In this document: piece by piece, positions 42,743 to 52,249 of the stretch
How positions within the stretch are numbered: position 1 is the first letter of the stretch
Layout of the letters: each line of letters begins with the position of its first letter
Assembly (NCBI GenBank): GCA_016185065.1
Contig: JACPOL010000001.1
Location: 62,001-126,000 of the forward strand
Source of the DNA: Chlamydiales bacterium
GTDB lineage: Bacteria > Chlamydiota > Chlamydiia > Chlamydiales > Rhabdochlamydiaceae
Direction: 5' to 3'
DNA: 64,000 nt
The notes under the pieces: model-generated
Databases searched by the model: none
What the model was told of the DNA's origin: nothing
The model's input: the letters and a program-made list of their open reading frames with translations, nothing else
Translations under genes and position numbers: made by a program

Positions 42743-42808
42743 CCTTCTACCTCTTTTTTGCTCCTTATAGCATAATGAGCCTATCCAATAAAAGAAGGAG
42801 AAGGTCTC

Positions 42809-43864
42809 ATGTCAAACGACAACGCTAAGAAGAAAGCTTTAGAACTCGCTATCTCACACATCGAGAAGCAGTTTGGCGAAGGCTCGATCATGACGCTCGG
42901 CAAACACTCGCTGAGTCATGAAGTGAGCGTCATCAAAACAGGAGCGATCTCACTGGATATCGCCCTTGGCATTGGCGGCATTCCAAGAGGAAGAATCATC
43001 GAGATCTACGGTCCAGAGTCTTCTGGAAAGTCCACTCTCGCAACCCACATCGTGGCAAATGCGCAGAAAAATGGCGGAATAGCAGCTTACATCGATGCTG
43101 AGCACGCGCTAGACCCCTCTTATGCAGGAAAAATTGGCGTTAACCTAGACGAGCTTCTACTCTCTCAGCCCTCTTCAGGAGAAGAAGCGCTTAACATTAC
43201 AGAGATGCTCGCAAGATCCAATGCGATTGACGTCATCGTGATCGACTCCGTTGCTGCTCTCGTGCCAAAAAGCGAACTCGAAGGAGAGATCGGAGACTCT
43301 TTCATGGGCCTGCAAGCGCGCATGATGTCGCAAGCGCTCCGCAAACTCGCTGCTACCCTCTCTAAGAGCAATACATCCGCGATATTCATCAACCAGATCC
43401 GTGAGAAGATCGGTGTGATGTTTGGCAACCCAGAGACAACAACTGGGGGACGCGCTCTTAAATTTTACTCCTCTATCCGTATGGATATCCGCCGTATCGG
43501 CGGGATTAAGGGAGCCGACAATGCTGACGTGGGAAATCGCGTGAAAGTAAAGGTCGTCAAAAACAAGATGGCCCCTCCCTTCCAGACAGCAGAGTTTGAC
43601 ATCATGTTCAACGAGGGAATCTCTCGTATCGGTTCGCTTATCGATCTCGGCGTTGGATTCAACATCATCGAGAAAAAGGGAACCTGGTTTAGCTTCAAAG
43701 GTCAGCGCCTTGGCCAGGGAAGGGAAGCCGCGCGTGAAGAGATGAGAAAAAATCCAAAGCTCTGCGATGAGATTGAGACTCTGATCATGGCATCATCTTC
43801 AGAAAAGGGAGGTCTTCCTCAGAAAGAAGCCCCAGAATCTGCTGCTGAACTCGCTGAAGTCTAA
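42809..43864 (+). CDS. recA: RecA recombinase
   Basis: 351 residues, normal length. Walker [10 protein letters not shown] (about 68-76), Walker [11 protein letters not shown], loop L1 [15 protein letters not shown], loop L2 [34 protein letters not shown] lies about 6 bases before the ATG at 42809. The C-terminal tail is acidic. It acts downstream of RecBCD (encoded at 1-4.7 kb). I see no SOS box upstream, as expected if LexA is absent. Confidence 0.98.
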   Translation: MSNDNAKKKALELAISHIEKQFGEGSIMTLGKHSLSHEVSVIKTGAISLDIALGIGGIPRGRIIEIYGPESSGKSTLATHIVANAQKNGGIAAYIDAEHALDPSYAGKIGVNLDELLLSQPSSGEEALNITEMLARSNAIDVIVIDSVAALVPKSELEGEIGDSFMGLQARMMSQALRKLAATLSKSNTSAIFINQIREKIGVMFGNPETTTGGRALKFYSSIRMDIRRIGGIKGADNADVGNRVKVKVVKNKMAPPFQTAEFDIMFNEGISRIGSLIDLGVGFNIIEKKGTWFSFKGQRLGQGREAAREEMRKNPKLCDEIETLIMASSSEKGGLPQKEAPESAAELAEV

Positions 43865-43897
43865 GAGCTCAAGCGGTTACCGTTTTAGAGGTGAGAT

Positions 43898-45292
43898 ATG
43901 ACGATCTTCGACTTTATTGCATTTGGTTCGATTATCCTCCTTCTCGCCTCTGTTGGCATCTATAAGTCTAGAGCGATTCGCTCTGAATCCTCCTACCTAT
44001 TTGGAGAGAGAAAGATAGAGTGGGCAGCTCTCACGGCAACACTTGTCATGACTGAATTTAACAGCGCCACCCTAATCTCTTTCTCCTCATTGGGATATGC
44101 AGCGGGATTCTGGGCCCTAATCATCCCATGTATTTTTCTTATCGGCCTTCTTTTTTATGCCCTTACGGTCGCAAAAAAGTGGAAGGCCTTTGATGGCGTC
44201 TCAGTAGCTGGTTTTTTTAGCCAGCGCTACGGGGAGGGCCTAGGCAGATTTGCAAGCCTGCTACTGCTACTTGCGATGTCGGGATTTAGCGCTGCCTACA
44301 TCAAATCATTGTCTCTTTTGTTTCTACCGCTCTTTCCTCAACTGAACCAGTGGCTGCTCAGCACGCTTCTTCTTTTAATCATTTTTCTCATGAGCCTAAG
44401 GGGAGGTCTTCTCGCAATCATACGCACCGATCTTTTAAGCCTCCTTCTCATGGTCTTATTTTTTCCTCTTGTAGCGCTATTTATGTGGAAGAGCCCCTCT
44501 CTTCCAGATCCTTCTTACTCTTTACCCTCTCTAGCTGAATCTCAAGCTATACTACCCCTACGTTTTGTCTTTTCTCTGACGATCTTGACGATGTTCACGT
44601 ATATTCTTGCCCCCTGGTACGGGCAGAAGATCTTCGCTGCAAAATCTGGCAGAGTAGCCTTTTGGGCAGTAGTCTCTTCGGCTGTTCTTGTTTTTCTTCT
44701 GTATAGCTCTGCCATTCTATCCACAGCATTTTTGCGCTACCGGGGCTTCTCTTTTCACTCATCCGAGCAGGCTCTTCCTTATCTAATCAATAAGTGCCTA
44801 CCTCTGGGAATAAGGGGAGCAGCCTATGCGCTTCTCTTTGCAACTTCTGCTACAACTCTTACGGGGGTGTGGAGTGCAATGTCGGCTATGTGGATTGGGG
44901 ATTTCTTAAAACAGCACTCTTCAGAAAAGCAGCGCGACTACAAACGAAGCGCAGTTGCGACCCTATGTTTTGCAGCGATCTCCCTTCTATTGGCAAATAC
45001 TCTTGTTGATCGCGTGTTTGATAAGCTGATCTTGGCAAATATCCCCATTGCCGCTCTCTCCTTTGGGCTGCTCGCAGGATTCTACTGGAAAAGAGCATCT
45101 CGTTTAGGAGCCTATCTTAGCATAGCAATGGGGTGCGCGACAGGAGTGGGATTCTATCTGATTTATGGAGAAGCAGGAGGCTATACCTGGTACTGGGCAG
45201 TTTTAGGAATTCCTCTTACATTTGCAACCGGTATCGCCACCTCTCTTCTACCATCCAAAAAGCTCTCTACTTCTTACCCCAGACCTCTTTGA
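43898..45292 (+). CDS. Sodium:solute symporter family transporter
   Basis: A 464-residue integral membrane protein with about 13 hydrophobic segments. The start (SESSYLFGERKIEWAALTATLVMTEFNSATLISFSSLGYAAGFWAL) matches the SSF pattern after helix 1, where a polar RxxxSxxxYFLAGR-like stretch precedes helix 2; ILAPWYGQKIFAAKS corresponds to the D/QxxQR-type SSF loop. It follows recA by 33 bp and may be read from the same transcript. It overlaps msrA tail to tail by 26 bp. Substrate unknown. Confidence 0.85.
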   Translation: MTIFDFIAFGSIILLLASVGIYKSRAIRSESSYLFGERKIEWAALTATLVMTEFNSATLISFSSLGYAAGFWALIIPCIFLIGLLFYALTVAKKWKAFDGVSVAGFFSQRYGEGLGRFASLLLLLAMSGFSAAYIKSLSLLFLPLFPQLNQWLLSTLLLLIIFLMSLRGGLLAIIRTDLLSLLLMVLFFPLVALFMWKSPSLPDPSYSLPSLAESQAILPLRFVFSLTILTMFTYILAPWYGQKIFAAKSGRVAFWAVVSSAVLVFLLYSSAILSTAFLRYRGFSFHSSEQALPYLINKCLPLGIRGAAYALLFATSATTLTGVWSAMSAMWIGDFLKQHSSEKQRDYKRSAVATLCFAAISLLLANTLVDRVFDKLILANIPIAALSFGLLAGFYWKRASRLGAYLSIAMGCATGVGFYLIYGEAGGYTWYWAVLGIPLTFATGIATSLLPSKKLSTSYPRPL

Positions 45293-45875
45293 GTCTCTGA
45301 TCGCGTCCACAATTGTAACGGTAAAATTTATACCGCCCGGGATTCTTCTTGTAATACTCTTGGTGGTACTCTTCGGCTGGATAAAAAGTCTTAGCAGGAA
45401 GAATTTCAACGAGAATCGGCTCTATTTTTTTAGACCGGATTAGCGCTTCTTTGTACTGATCAGCCAACCTCTTCTGTTCTTTATTATGGTAGAAGATCAC
45501 AGGCCGGTACTGGGATCCCGAATCACAAAACTGTCCATCGTCTCTTGTGGGATCGATATTATGCCAATAGACGTCGAGAAGCTGCTCATAGCTGATTTTT
45601 TTAGGATCATATTCAACTCGAACCGACTCTACATGCCCCGTACCGCCTTTTGACACTTCTTCGTAGGTCGGATCGGCTTTAACGCCCCCAGTGTATCCCG
45701 CCGTTGTGGATACCACGCCTTCAACATCGTCAAAATCGTGCTGCATGCACCAGAAACAGCCCCCTGCAAATGTCGCTGAATCTAGCTTCTTAGGGGCGTC
45801 TTGCTCCGCTGCACTTGCTAAACCGAACACACTGCAAAATATAAAAATTACAGTTTTTATAACGTTCAATTTCAT
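45267..45875 (-). CDS. msrA: Exported peptide methionine sulfoxide reductase A
   Basis: 202 residues with a signal peptide (MKLNVIKTVIFIFCSVFGLASA). Catalytic GCFWC (Cys40, Cys43), followed by the conserved GYTGG, GHVESVRVEYDP and HNIDPTRDDGQFCDSGSQYRPVIF segments. Reduces S-sulfoxides of methionine. With the divergent exported MsrB 47 bp away it forms a periplasmic/envelope repair pair. The two genes probably share a regulatory region (45876-45922). Confidence 0.95.
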   Translation of the reverse strand: MKLNVIKTVIFIFCSVFGLASAAEQDAPKKLDSATFAGGCFWCMQHDFDDVEGVVSTTAGYTGGVKADPTYEEVSKGGTGHVESVRVEYDPKKISYEQLLDVYWHNIDPTRDDGQFCDSGSQYRPVIFYHNKEQKRLADQYKEALIRSKKIEPILVEILPAKTFYPAEEYHQEYYKKNPGRYKFYRYNCGRDQRLKEVWGKK

Positions 45876-45922
45876 CTTCTTACCTTGACAAGATGTTTAA
45901 AAAATGAGACTAAAACAAATAT

Positions 45923-46435
45923 ATGCGCAAAATAAAACTTCTTATCTTGTTGTTTGCTTTTTTTATTAATACGTCGACACAAGGCGTATGTCAAATCCAA
46001 ACTACTTCTCAGGAAGAGTGCCTACCTGAGTATCGCTTTGACGGAGAAAAACTCGTTCTCACAGAGCAAGAGTGGAGAGCCCGCCTGAGTCCAGAACAAT
46101 TTAAGGTGCTGCGGGAAAAAGACACTGAGCGGCCTTTTAAAAACGCCTATTTCGATAATAAAAAAGAGGGTATTTATCTTTGCGCGGGTTGCGAACTCCC
46201 TCTATATAGCTCTAAAGATAAGTATGAATCCGGGACTGGCTGGCCAAGCTTTTCTAAGCCGATCTGCCCAGAAAATGTCTCCTATAGTGAAGATCGATCG
46301 TTCTTCAGAACGCGCACTGAGGTTCATTGCAGCAGGTGCGAAGGGCACATAGGCCATGTTTTTGATGATGGGCCCCCACCTACGGGAAAGCGCTACTGCA
46401 TGAATTCTGCAGCCTTAAAATTCATTCAGAAGTAG
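45923..46435 (+). CDS. msrB: Exported peptide methionine-R-sulfoxide reductase
   Basis: 170 residues; signal peptide MRKIKLLILLFAFFINTSTQGVCQ. Two zinc-binding pairs (CAGC and CSRC), GTGWPSF, and the catalytic Cys in RYCMNSAALKF. Reduces R-sulfoxides of methionine. First gene of a four-gene operon: a 4-bp gap to the MerA-like reductase, then two ATGA overlaps. Confidence 0.95.
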   Translation: MRKIKLLILLFAFFINTSTQGVCQIQTTSQEECLPEYRFDGEKLVLTEQEWRARLSPEQFKVLREKDTERPFKNAYFDNKKEGIYLCAGCELPLYSSKDKYESGTGWPSFSKPICPENVSYSEDRSFFRTRTEVHCSRCEGHIGHVFDDGPPPTGKRYCMNSAALKFIQK

Positions 46436-46439
46436 GCAC

Positions 46440-47834
46440 ATGAAATCCTACCCACTTGTTGTTATCGGGGCGGGCGCTGGAGGGCTTGTTATTGCGATTG
46501 GGGCTGCAAAAGCCGGCAAGAGGGTCCTTCTCATTGAAAAGGGGCCTTATGGGGGCGACTGCACAAACTTCGGCTGCATTCCAAGCAAATCCCTGATCGC
46601 GTCGGCTTATGTAGCTAATGCAGTGAGAAGCGGGCAAAAATTCGGCATTAAATTTACCTCTTCTGATTTTGAAGCATCTAAAGCTCTTGAACGTGTACGG
46701 GAAATCGTAGGTAAAACCAGATCTCACGAAGATGTCGAGGCATTAACAAAATTTGGCATCGAAACCATCACTGGAACAGCTCGCTTCAAAGCTTCTCATG
46801 TTTTAGAAGTAAACGGCCAAGAGATCCGAGGCAAACAGATCGTTATTGCAACAGGATCTACTCCTTTTATTCCTTCGATCAGGGGATTAGAGGGCACTCC
46901 CTACTTGACAAATGAGACTATCTTCGATCTTGAAGAGGTTCCAAGAAGTCTCACCGTCATGGGAGGCGGTCCGATTGGATGCGAACTTGCCCAGGCATTT
47001 CAGAGACTTGGGAGTAGTGTTTCTTTAATCCACTCGCACGACCAGCTCTTAAATAAAGAGGAGCTCTGCGTACAGATAGTGATAAAAAAACAGTTTGAAG
47101 AAGAAAAGATCTCTCTTTTTCTCGGAAGTAAAATCGAAGAGATCACCTATCAAAATAAGCAGTTTCAAATCAGCTTAGACAAGAATAGAAAATTAGAATC
47201 TGAGGCTCTACTCATTTGCGTGGGAAGAAGGCCCAATCTCTCCTCTCTCAATCTCTCTGCCGCAGGAGTCATCCACTCGGAGAAGGGAGTCCCTGTTGAT
47301 AAGTATGGACGGACAAATCAGAAACATATTTGGGCGATAGGCGATGCAAAAGGAGCCCCATTTTTTACGCATGCCGCAGAAAATCAAGCACGGTCTGTCT
47401 TGACCTCTCTTCTGCTTCCTTTCTCTTTTAAAAAGAAACTAGACCTAAAGCAGCCAATACCTAGAGTGACTTATACTGATCCAGAAGTCGCAAGCGTCGG
47501 CTTATCTGAAGCAGAGGCTTCCGATTCTTACAAAATCGCAACTTACTATGTTCCCTTCGATCTAGTAGATCGAGCGATCACCGCGGGAAGAACTGAGGGA
47601 TTCATCAAAATCATCACAAAAAAATGGAGTAGTCGGATTCTCGGCTGCAGCATTGTGGCGCCCAGGGCTGGAGAGATGCTGGGACAGCTTACAACTGCCA
47701 TGCATGCTAAGATGCCGCTTCGCAAGCTGGCTTCGCTAATTCCTCCTTATCCAACTTACAGCCAAGCCATTAGAAAGGCCGCTGACATGTGGCTCACTCA
47801 AACTGTTCTCTCATTATTTAAGAGAAAAAAATGA
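46440..47834 (+). CDS. MerA/Lpd-like FAD-dependent disulfide oxidoreductase
   Basis: A 464-residue pyridine nucleotide-disulfide oxidoreductase class I. FAD site VVIGAGAGGLVIA (residues 7-19), redox-active GGDCTNFGCIPSK (Cys41/Cys46), NAD(P)H site VMGGGPIGCELAQAF, second FAD motif IWAIGDAKG, and a dimerisation domain ending HAKMPLRKLASLIPPYPTYSQAIRKAAD. No N-terminal heavy-metal domain and no C-terminal Cys pair as in true mercuric reductases, so mercury reduction is unlikely. Linkage to msrB suggests a thiol or redox supply role, possibly with the TVP38 membrane protein encoded next, a pairing seen elsewhere. Confidence 0.9.
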   Translation: MKSYPLVVIGAGAGGLVIAIGAAKAGKRVLLIEKGPYGGDCTNFGCIPSKSLIASAYVANAVRSGQKFGIKFTSSDFEASKALERVREIVGKTRSHEDVEALTKFGIETITGTARFKASHVLEVNGQEIRGKQIVIATGSTPFIPSIRGLEGTPYLTNETIFDLEEVPRSLTVMGGGPIGCELAQAFQRLGSSVSLIHSHDQLLNKEELCVQIVIKKQFEEEKISLFLGSKIEEITYQNKQFQISLDKNRKLESEALLICVGRRPNLSSLNLSAAGVIHSEKGVPVDKYGRTNQKHIWAIGDAKGAPFFTHAAENQARSVLTSLLLPFSFKKKLDLKQPIPRVTYTDPEVASVGLSEAEASDSYKIATYYVPFDLVDRAITAGRTEGFIKIITKKWSSRILGCSIVAPRAGEMLGQLTTAMHAKMPLRKLASLIPPYPTYSQAIRKAADMWLTQTVLSLFKRKK

Positions 47835-48535
47835 ATAAATTTCTAAAAAGATGGCTGCCAATTCTCATCATCCTATCCGGAATGCTCATCGCCTATTTTT
47901 TCGGAGCTGCTAAACTCCTCTCTTTTGAAAGCTTAAAAGTGCATCATCACGCATTAAAAATATTTCTCGCCGATCATCCCATCTCTGTTCCCATTATTTA
48001 CATCTTGACCTACATCATCTTTGTCGCTCTCTCCATTCCTGGTGCAATTTTTTTAACTCTACTTGGCGGCTACCTCTTTCCACAGCCATGGAGCACTATT
48101 TACGTGGTGTTTTCGGCGACCTGCGGAGCCGCTGCGATTTTCTTGGCTGCCCGTACGGCCATAGGCGATTCTTTGCGAAAAAAGGCTGGTCCCTTTTTGA
48201 AAAAAATGGAAAAAAACTTTCAGAAAAATGCTACGAGCTATCTTCTATTCTTGCGTTTTGTCCCTATCTTTCCCTTCTGGCTTGTTAATATCGCTCCCGC
48301 GCTCTTTGGCGTGGCATTAAGTACTTTTATTTGGACAACACTTGTCGGCATAACTCCAGGATCCTTTGTTTTCACTCTTGCAGGAGGGGGGCTTGAGAAG
48401 ATTTTGGAAAGCGAGCAGAATTTCTCTCTAAATGCTATATTTAATACAGAAATCAAAATAGCTCTCTCTCTCTTAGGAGTTTTGTCTCTGGTCCCCATCT
48501 TGATAAAGAGGTTTAAAAAAACAAAAAACAGATGA
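47831..48535 (+). CDS. TVP38/TMEM64 (DedA-like) membrane protein
   Basis: A 234-residue protein with about six membrane segments. VALSIPGAIFLTLLGGYLFP and LRFVPIFPFWLVNIAPALFGV are the two conserved re-entrant regions of the VTT domain; the TLVGITPGSFVFTLAGGGL segment follows. Start overlaps the reductase stop (ATGA) and its stop overlaps the next start (ATGA). Family proteins act in lipid scrambling or flipping; the neighbouring phosphatidyltransferase fits a membrane-lipid role. Confidence 0.88.
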   Translation: MNKFLKRWLPILIILSGMLIAYFFGAAKLLSFESLKVHHHALKIFLADHPISVPIIYILTYIIFVALSIPGAIFLTLLGGYLFPQPWSTIYVVFSATCGAAAIFLAARTAIGDSLRKKAGPFLKKMEKNFQKNATSYLLFLRFVPIFPFWLVNIAPALFGVALSTFIWTTLVGITPGSFVFTLAGGGLEKILESEQNFSLNAIFNTEIKIALSLLGVLSLVPILIKRFKKTKNR

Positions 48536-49125
48536 TCGAAGCTAATTTTCGTAAAATCTATCAATCAGTTTGTGTTGATCCTCTTTTACGTTTTAAAATT
48601 ATCTACAAGCTTCCTCCCAATCTTCTTACCTGTCTCTCTACTTTATTCGGGTTGAGTGTCACTCCCTTATTATTCTTCGGCCTCTACATTGAAGCCTTTA
48701 TCTTCATGATTTTTTCCGGTTTTTTAGACACGCTTGACGGCTCTCTAGCTCGTTATCTAAAGATCTCCTCTTCGAAAGGCGCTGTTCTAGATATTGTATC
48801 AGATCGTCTAGTCGAATTCGCGATCCTACTAGGACTCTACTCTATCGATCCGCATTCGAGAGCTTTGCCGACGATCGTAATGCTGGGAAGCATCTTAATC
48901 TGCGTCTCTTCTTTTTTAGTCGTGGGGATCTTTACGGAGAACAAAACTCAAAAAGGCTTTTTCTATAGTCCAGGATTAATAGAAAGGGCTGAAGCTTTTA
49001 TCTTCTTTTCGATCATGATCCTCTTTCCGAAGAGCTATCTCTTTCTATCCTATCTTTTTGCTTTTCTCGTGTTTGTAACAGCAGCAATTCGGATAGGTCA
49101 ATTTCTCAAAAAAGAAAAAATCTAG
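48532..49125 (+). CDS. CDP-alcohol phosphatidyltransferase
   Basis: A 197-residue membrane enzyme with five or six hydrophobic segments. The complete signature D-x2-DG-x2-AR-x8-G-x3-D-x3-D is present (Asp66, Asp69, Gly70, Ala73, Arg74, Gly83, Asp87, Asp91). The acceptor alcohol (glycerol phosphate, serine, inositol) cannot be told from the motif. Last gene of the msrB operon; overlaps tail to tail by 4 bp with the outer-membrane protein gene. Confidence 0.9.
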   Translation: MIEANFRKIYQSVCVDPLLRFKIIYKLPPNLLTCLSTLFGLSVTPLLFFGLYIEAFIFMIFSGFLDTLDGSLARYLKISSSKGAVLDIVSDRLVEFAILLGLYSIDPHSRALPTIVMLGSILICVSSFLVVGIFTENKTQKGFFYSPGLIERAEAFIFFSIMILFPKSYLFLSYLFAFLVFVTAAIRIGQFLKKEKI

Positions 49126-50414
49126 AATCCAAAAGTTAAGCCAACGACAAGACCCTGAATGCTGAGGTCGCCCTTCTCAGTGATCGAACGACCATCGTCT
49201 AACATAAGCAGCTCTCCTCCTACTACGGTGCTAACCGGTACAGGATTGCTTAGGTAGCGTCTCATCTGGTTCTGGTGCGGCCACCAGAGCATCTCCCAGC
49301 CGATGTCGAGACCGATGTGGTAGCGCTCGCAGCAGAGGCCTGTATCCCATTGAAAACCAAGCGCAGCTTCTAAGCAGGGCTTGATTGCAAAGAAGTGGTC
49401 TTCCTGATTGATGTAGGGGTCGGGGAAGCGAGGCGATTGCGTTCTCTGTCGATTCAAAATTTCAAATTTTCCAGATGCAAGTGAAGCGGCAAAATCTCCA
49501 TATAACCCGAAATGTTTGGCAAAATACCAGACCGTGTCAAGCCCCGCTCGTATAGCTACTCCGCGAAAATTATTAATGTTGTTCACAAAATCGTGCTGAT
49601 TAGGAGGAGTGATGCCGGGATGGTTCTCTTCTTGGTCAATTTTATATCTCTGCAGAATGAGAACGCCTCTCAGTCCCGCATGAGGTCGCAGGCTCAGGTT
49701 GTGATTAGGCGTGAAAGTTCTTCCAAGCTCGAAATCGAGGGTATTGTAGTGCAATCTCCACTTTGCACGCGCAAAGTTAAGGGATTCGCCATAGTCGACG
49801 TTGAAATAGATCCACTCTGTATTCAGCGGTGTGGGAGACATATTTGGATTGAGGGGAGTGTGCAGTTCTTGAGGCATCTTGTGCACAAATCTCGTGTTGT
49901 GCTGGTAGAAGCGCGTCCAGTTTAAATAGACATCCCAAGTCTCTTCACGAAAACGTCCGCCAGCTCCAATCTGAAAACCAGGCGACCACTTTGTGTGAAA
50001 ATTTTTTGCCGCTCCTTTCTTTACGGAGCTCACTATAGTTTCTCGGGTTCCCGATTCATTTGTGTTGAAGCCTGTGGAGGCGCAGGTCAGGCCCTCTTCT
50101 GAAGCGGTCCAGTAGAGAAAATCTCCTGTGAGATAGATGCCATACGGCTCTTTGCACTTCTTTTCTTTCTTGTCTGCAGAGGTATCTGGAGGAGAAGAAG
50201 TGGATAGATCGGGGGGAGCATCAGAGGCATCGACAACCAGAACTTTCCTCGCTGCTTGGGGTCTTGCTGCTACCTGTTTGGGTTTAGAGACGACCCTTCG
50301 CTGGCTTCTTGGAGACTCTACCTGTTTAACGCGTGGTTTTTCCGCTGCATCTACTAGATGTGGAAAAAGAAAAGGAAGGAGAAACAGGAGAGATTTTTTC
50401 ACGATCCACCTCAT
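49122..50414 (-). CDS. MOMP-like/Lpg1974-type pore-forming outer-membrane protein
   Basis: 430 residues. Signal peptide (about 1-23), then a Lys/Arg/Pro/Ser-rich linker of about 65 residues, then a barrel beginning GIYLTGDFLYWTASEEGLTCA, the characteristic first strand of the large pore-forming outer-membrane proteins of environmental chlamydiae and Legionella, and ending GLVVGLTFGF with terminal Phe. A few cysteines (for example LTCAS, LCCERY) could allow disulfide cross-linking as in MOMP. Porin role inferred. Confidence 0.75.
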   Translation of the reverse strand: MRWIVKKSLLFLLPFLFPHLVDAAEKPRVKQVESPRSQRRVVSKPKQVAARPQAARKVLVVDASDAPPDLSTSSPPDTSADKKEKKCKEPYGIYLTGDFLYWTASEEGLTCASTGFNTNESGTRETIVSSVKKGAAKNFHTKWSPGFQIGAGGRFREETWDVYLNWTRFYQHNTRFVHKMPQELHTPLNPNMSPTPLNTEWIYFNVDYGESLNFARAKWRLHYNTLDFELGRTFTPNHNLSLRPHAGLRGVLILQRYKIDQEENHPGITPPNQHDFVNNINNFRGVAIRAGLDTVWYFAKHFGLYGDFAASLASGKFEILNRQRTQSPRFPDPYINQEDHFFAIKPCLEAALGFQWDTGLCCERYHIGLDIGWEMLWWPHQNQMRRYLSNPVPVSTVVGGELLMLDDGRSITEKGDLSIQGLVVGLTFGF

Positions 50415-50446
50415 ATGGGAAGTTGAAAAAACTCAAACTAGCTAAT

Positions 50447-51364
50447 TTAGGCGTTAGTGGCAAGCTTTGAGAGCATCCCGCACAACTTTTCAAAAGAGGG
50501 GGTGTTCAGCTTTAAATCGATAAGAGCTTGTCGGAATTTATTTAGCTCCTCTTCAAAGACATAGAGCGCGCGCTCCTTGCCGATGAGCCTAGCTAGATTC
50601 ATCTCGTGCTGCTTCTTCTCATCGCTTTCGATATCGGTGATATCGTCTGCTATTTGAAAGGCCATTCCGAGGTGGTAGGAGGTCTTTTTGATCATCTCGA
50701 TCTGAGAGAGATCTCCACCGCCAAATACCCATCCAAAAACAAACGCAACTTCAAAGAGTGTAACGCTCTTTTTGTAGATCACCTGTTTTACAGTATCAAG
50801 TGAGTGGTTGGGGGGAAAGAGGTCTAAAAATTGTCCTCCCGTCGCTCCGAGAATTCCCGCACAGCGAGAGGCGCTTTCGAGGGCGATCATGCAGGCGCGT
50901 TCGCTAAAATTAGAAAAAGGAGCGCCCGCTTCTTTCATGGCTTCCGCATTTTTATGAATTCTTTCAAAGGCTGCTGTGATAAGCGCATAGCTAGAAAGAA
51001 GAGCGATCGTCTCCCCAAAAACCTTGTGAACTGTAGGCTTCCCCCGTCTCTCATCTTCATCATCCATACAAGGAAGATCGTCGGCGATAAGCGAGGCGGT
51101 ATGAAAAAACTCCACAGAGAGTGCGGCATCAGAGACGTTGAGCTCGTGCTTAAGCGCCTCGGCTATCAGAAAAACAACAACGGGTCGGAAACGCTTTCCT
51201 CCACTCGTAAGAGAGTATTCAACGGCATCTCTAAGCTTGCTCTTCTCTCCAAATGAGCTGATGCTTCTTGCGATCTCCTGTTCGATCTTATCCTTGTGCG
51301 AGTAGAAAAAAGAGGCAGCGCTCTTTTCGGTCTGATTTTTAATAGAGAAGATCTGCGCTGTCAT
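50447..51364 (-). CDS. ispA: Polyprenyl (farnesyl/geranylgeranyl) diphosphate synthase
   Basis: 305 residues of the isoprenyl synthase fold. First Asp-rich motif DDLPCMDDEDERRGKPTVH (about residues 94-112), GGKRFRP before it, second motif FQIADDITDIE, and GATGGQFLDL between. The DDxxxxD first motif is of the bacterial FPP/GGPP type. Directly follows the beta-helix protein gene (3-bp gap); the same pairing with a GlmU-like gene is known in Chlamydia. Product chain length is not certain. Confidence 0.93.
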   Translation of the reverse strand: MTAQIFSIKNQTEKSAASFFYSHKDKIEQEIARSISSFGEKSKLRDAVEYSLTSGGKRFRPVVVFLIAEALKHELNVSDAALSVEFFHTASLIADDLPCMDDEDERRGKPTVHKVFGETIALLSSYALITAAFERIHKNAEAMKEAGAPFSNFSERACMIALESASRCAGILGATGGQFLDLFPPNHSLDTVKQVIYKKSVTLFEVAFVFGWVFGGGDLSQIEMIKKTSYHLGMAFQIADDITDIESDEKKQHEMNLARLIGKERALYVFEEELNKFRQALIDLKLNTPSFEKLCGMLSKLATNA

Positions 51365-51367
51365 GTG

Positions 51368-52042
51368 TTACGCTTTGTAAAATGGTTTTACTTTAGAGTG
51401 AGGTTTTACGAATCCAGAAATATTGAGACAGGGAGAACAGAGAGAAGACTTTCCTAAAAGTGTTCCGGGATTGAGAACACAGTTACAACCCACTTGAGCT
51501 CCATCGCCAATGATCGCTCCCAGCTTCTTCATTCCCGTTTCAATCTTTTTTCCATTGCAATCCACTTTTACAATAGCGTGATCTAGCCTTAAGTTCGCAC
51601 AGACGACACCCGCGCCTAAATTCACATTCCCACCCAAGATAGAATCACCGATGTAGTTGAAGTGCGGAGCTGCAGCTCCATCTAAAAGAATCGAGTGTTT
51701 GATCTCTGTGGCGTGCCCGATAATGCAATCATCTCCCAAGAGAACATCACCCCTTAAATATGCGCCATGACGGATGATGCAGCGCGCTCCAATGATGCAA
51801 GGCCCCTGGATGTAGGCTCCCGGTTCGATCACTGTTCCTGGGCCAATTGAGATGGATTCTGGGTTAACAAGAAAGACACCCTGAGGAATATCGATCTCGA
51901 TTTTTCCAGAAGTGTTGATCTTCACATAAGTTGAAAGATGAATGAGAGCCTCCCACGGATAGTTGCACTCTTCAAAGAGAGAAGCATGCGCAAATTGAGA
52001 GAGATCAAAGAACTCTGAAGGGGTGTAGGGAGATGTCGACAC
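51368..52042 (-). CDS. Left-handed beta-helix (GlmU-like) acyl/nucleotidyl transferase-type protein
   Basis: 224 residues from a GTG at 52042 (AGAGAGG about 10 bases upstream). Residues about 60-200 are hexapeptide repeats (ISIGPGTVIEPGAYIQGPCIIGARCIIRHGAYLRG and following), close to the C-terminal acetyltransferase part of GlmU; no nucleotidyltransferase domain is present. The loop HFNYIGDSILGGNVNLGAGV matches the GlmU loop that carries NYVGDS. Unlike full GlmU it is less than half length. Probably an acetyltransferase for a sugar nucleotide; upstream of ispA. Confidence 0.82.
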   Translation of the reverse strand: MSTSPYTPSEFFDLSQFAHASLFEECNYPWEALIHLSTYVKINTSGKIEIDIPQGVFLVNPESISIGPGTVIEPGAYIQGPCIIGARCIIRHGAYLRGDVLLGDDCIIGHATEIKHSILLDGAAAPHFNYIGDSILGGNVNLGAGVVCANLRLDHAIVKVDCNGKKIETGMKKLGAIIGDGAQVGCNCVLNPGTLLGKSSLCSPCLNISGFVKPHSKVKPFYKA

Positions 52043-52067
52043 TTCTCACAGCCTCTCTAATTAATCT

Positions 52068-52073
52068 ATTATA
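52068..52073 (-). promoter_or_regulatory. Possible -10 element upstream of the GlmU-like gene
   Basis: A perfect TATAAT on the minus strand within TATATATAATAG, about 26 bases before the GTG start; no good -35 at 17 bases. GTATACcttaGTATAT just upstream is a partial palindrome. Confidence 0.35.
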
Positions 52074-52249
52074 TATACTAAGGTATACTCCTATTTTAGC
52101 GGTGTGGAAATGTCGATAAGGGTGCACAGCTTCTCTATGAAAATTTCCTGTCGATAGTTTGTTCAGAGCTGGATCATAAGTCGGAAGATGTGATCATTTT
52201 GCATCCGTGAACAGCTTCATGAACAAGTTTTGATCCAACTTATGAACAG
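52074..52249. other. Non-coding stretch upstream of the ispA operon
   Basis: No gene seen. It holds loosely repeated words (GTGAACAG, ATGAACA, TTGTTCA; GGATCATAAGT and the complementary ACTTATG with TTGATCC), suggesting a decayed inverted repeat spanning about 52155-52246. With family A copy 3 it makes up the 411-bp gap between the GlmU-like gene and ygfA. Confidence 0.35.

Noticed and set aside
42743..42808. SOS box upstream of recA
   Set aside because: No CTGT-N8-ACAG pattern is present in the 66-bp gap.
46440..47834. True mercuric reductase
   Set aside because: No N-terminal metal-binding domain, no C-terminal vicinal cysteines and no mer genes nearby.
51368..52042. Full bifunctional GlmU
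   Set aside because: Only the beta-helix part is present; the nucleotidyltransferase domain is missing and the start is well placed.
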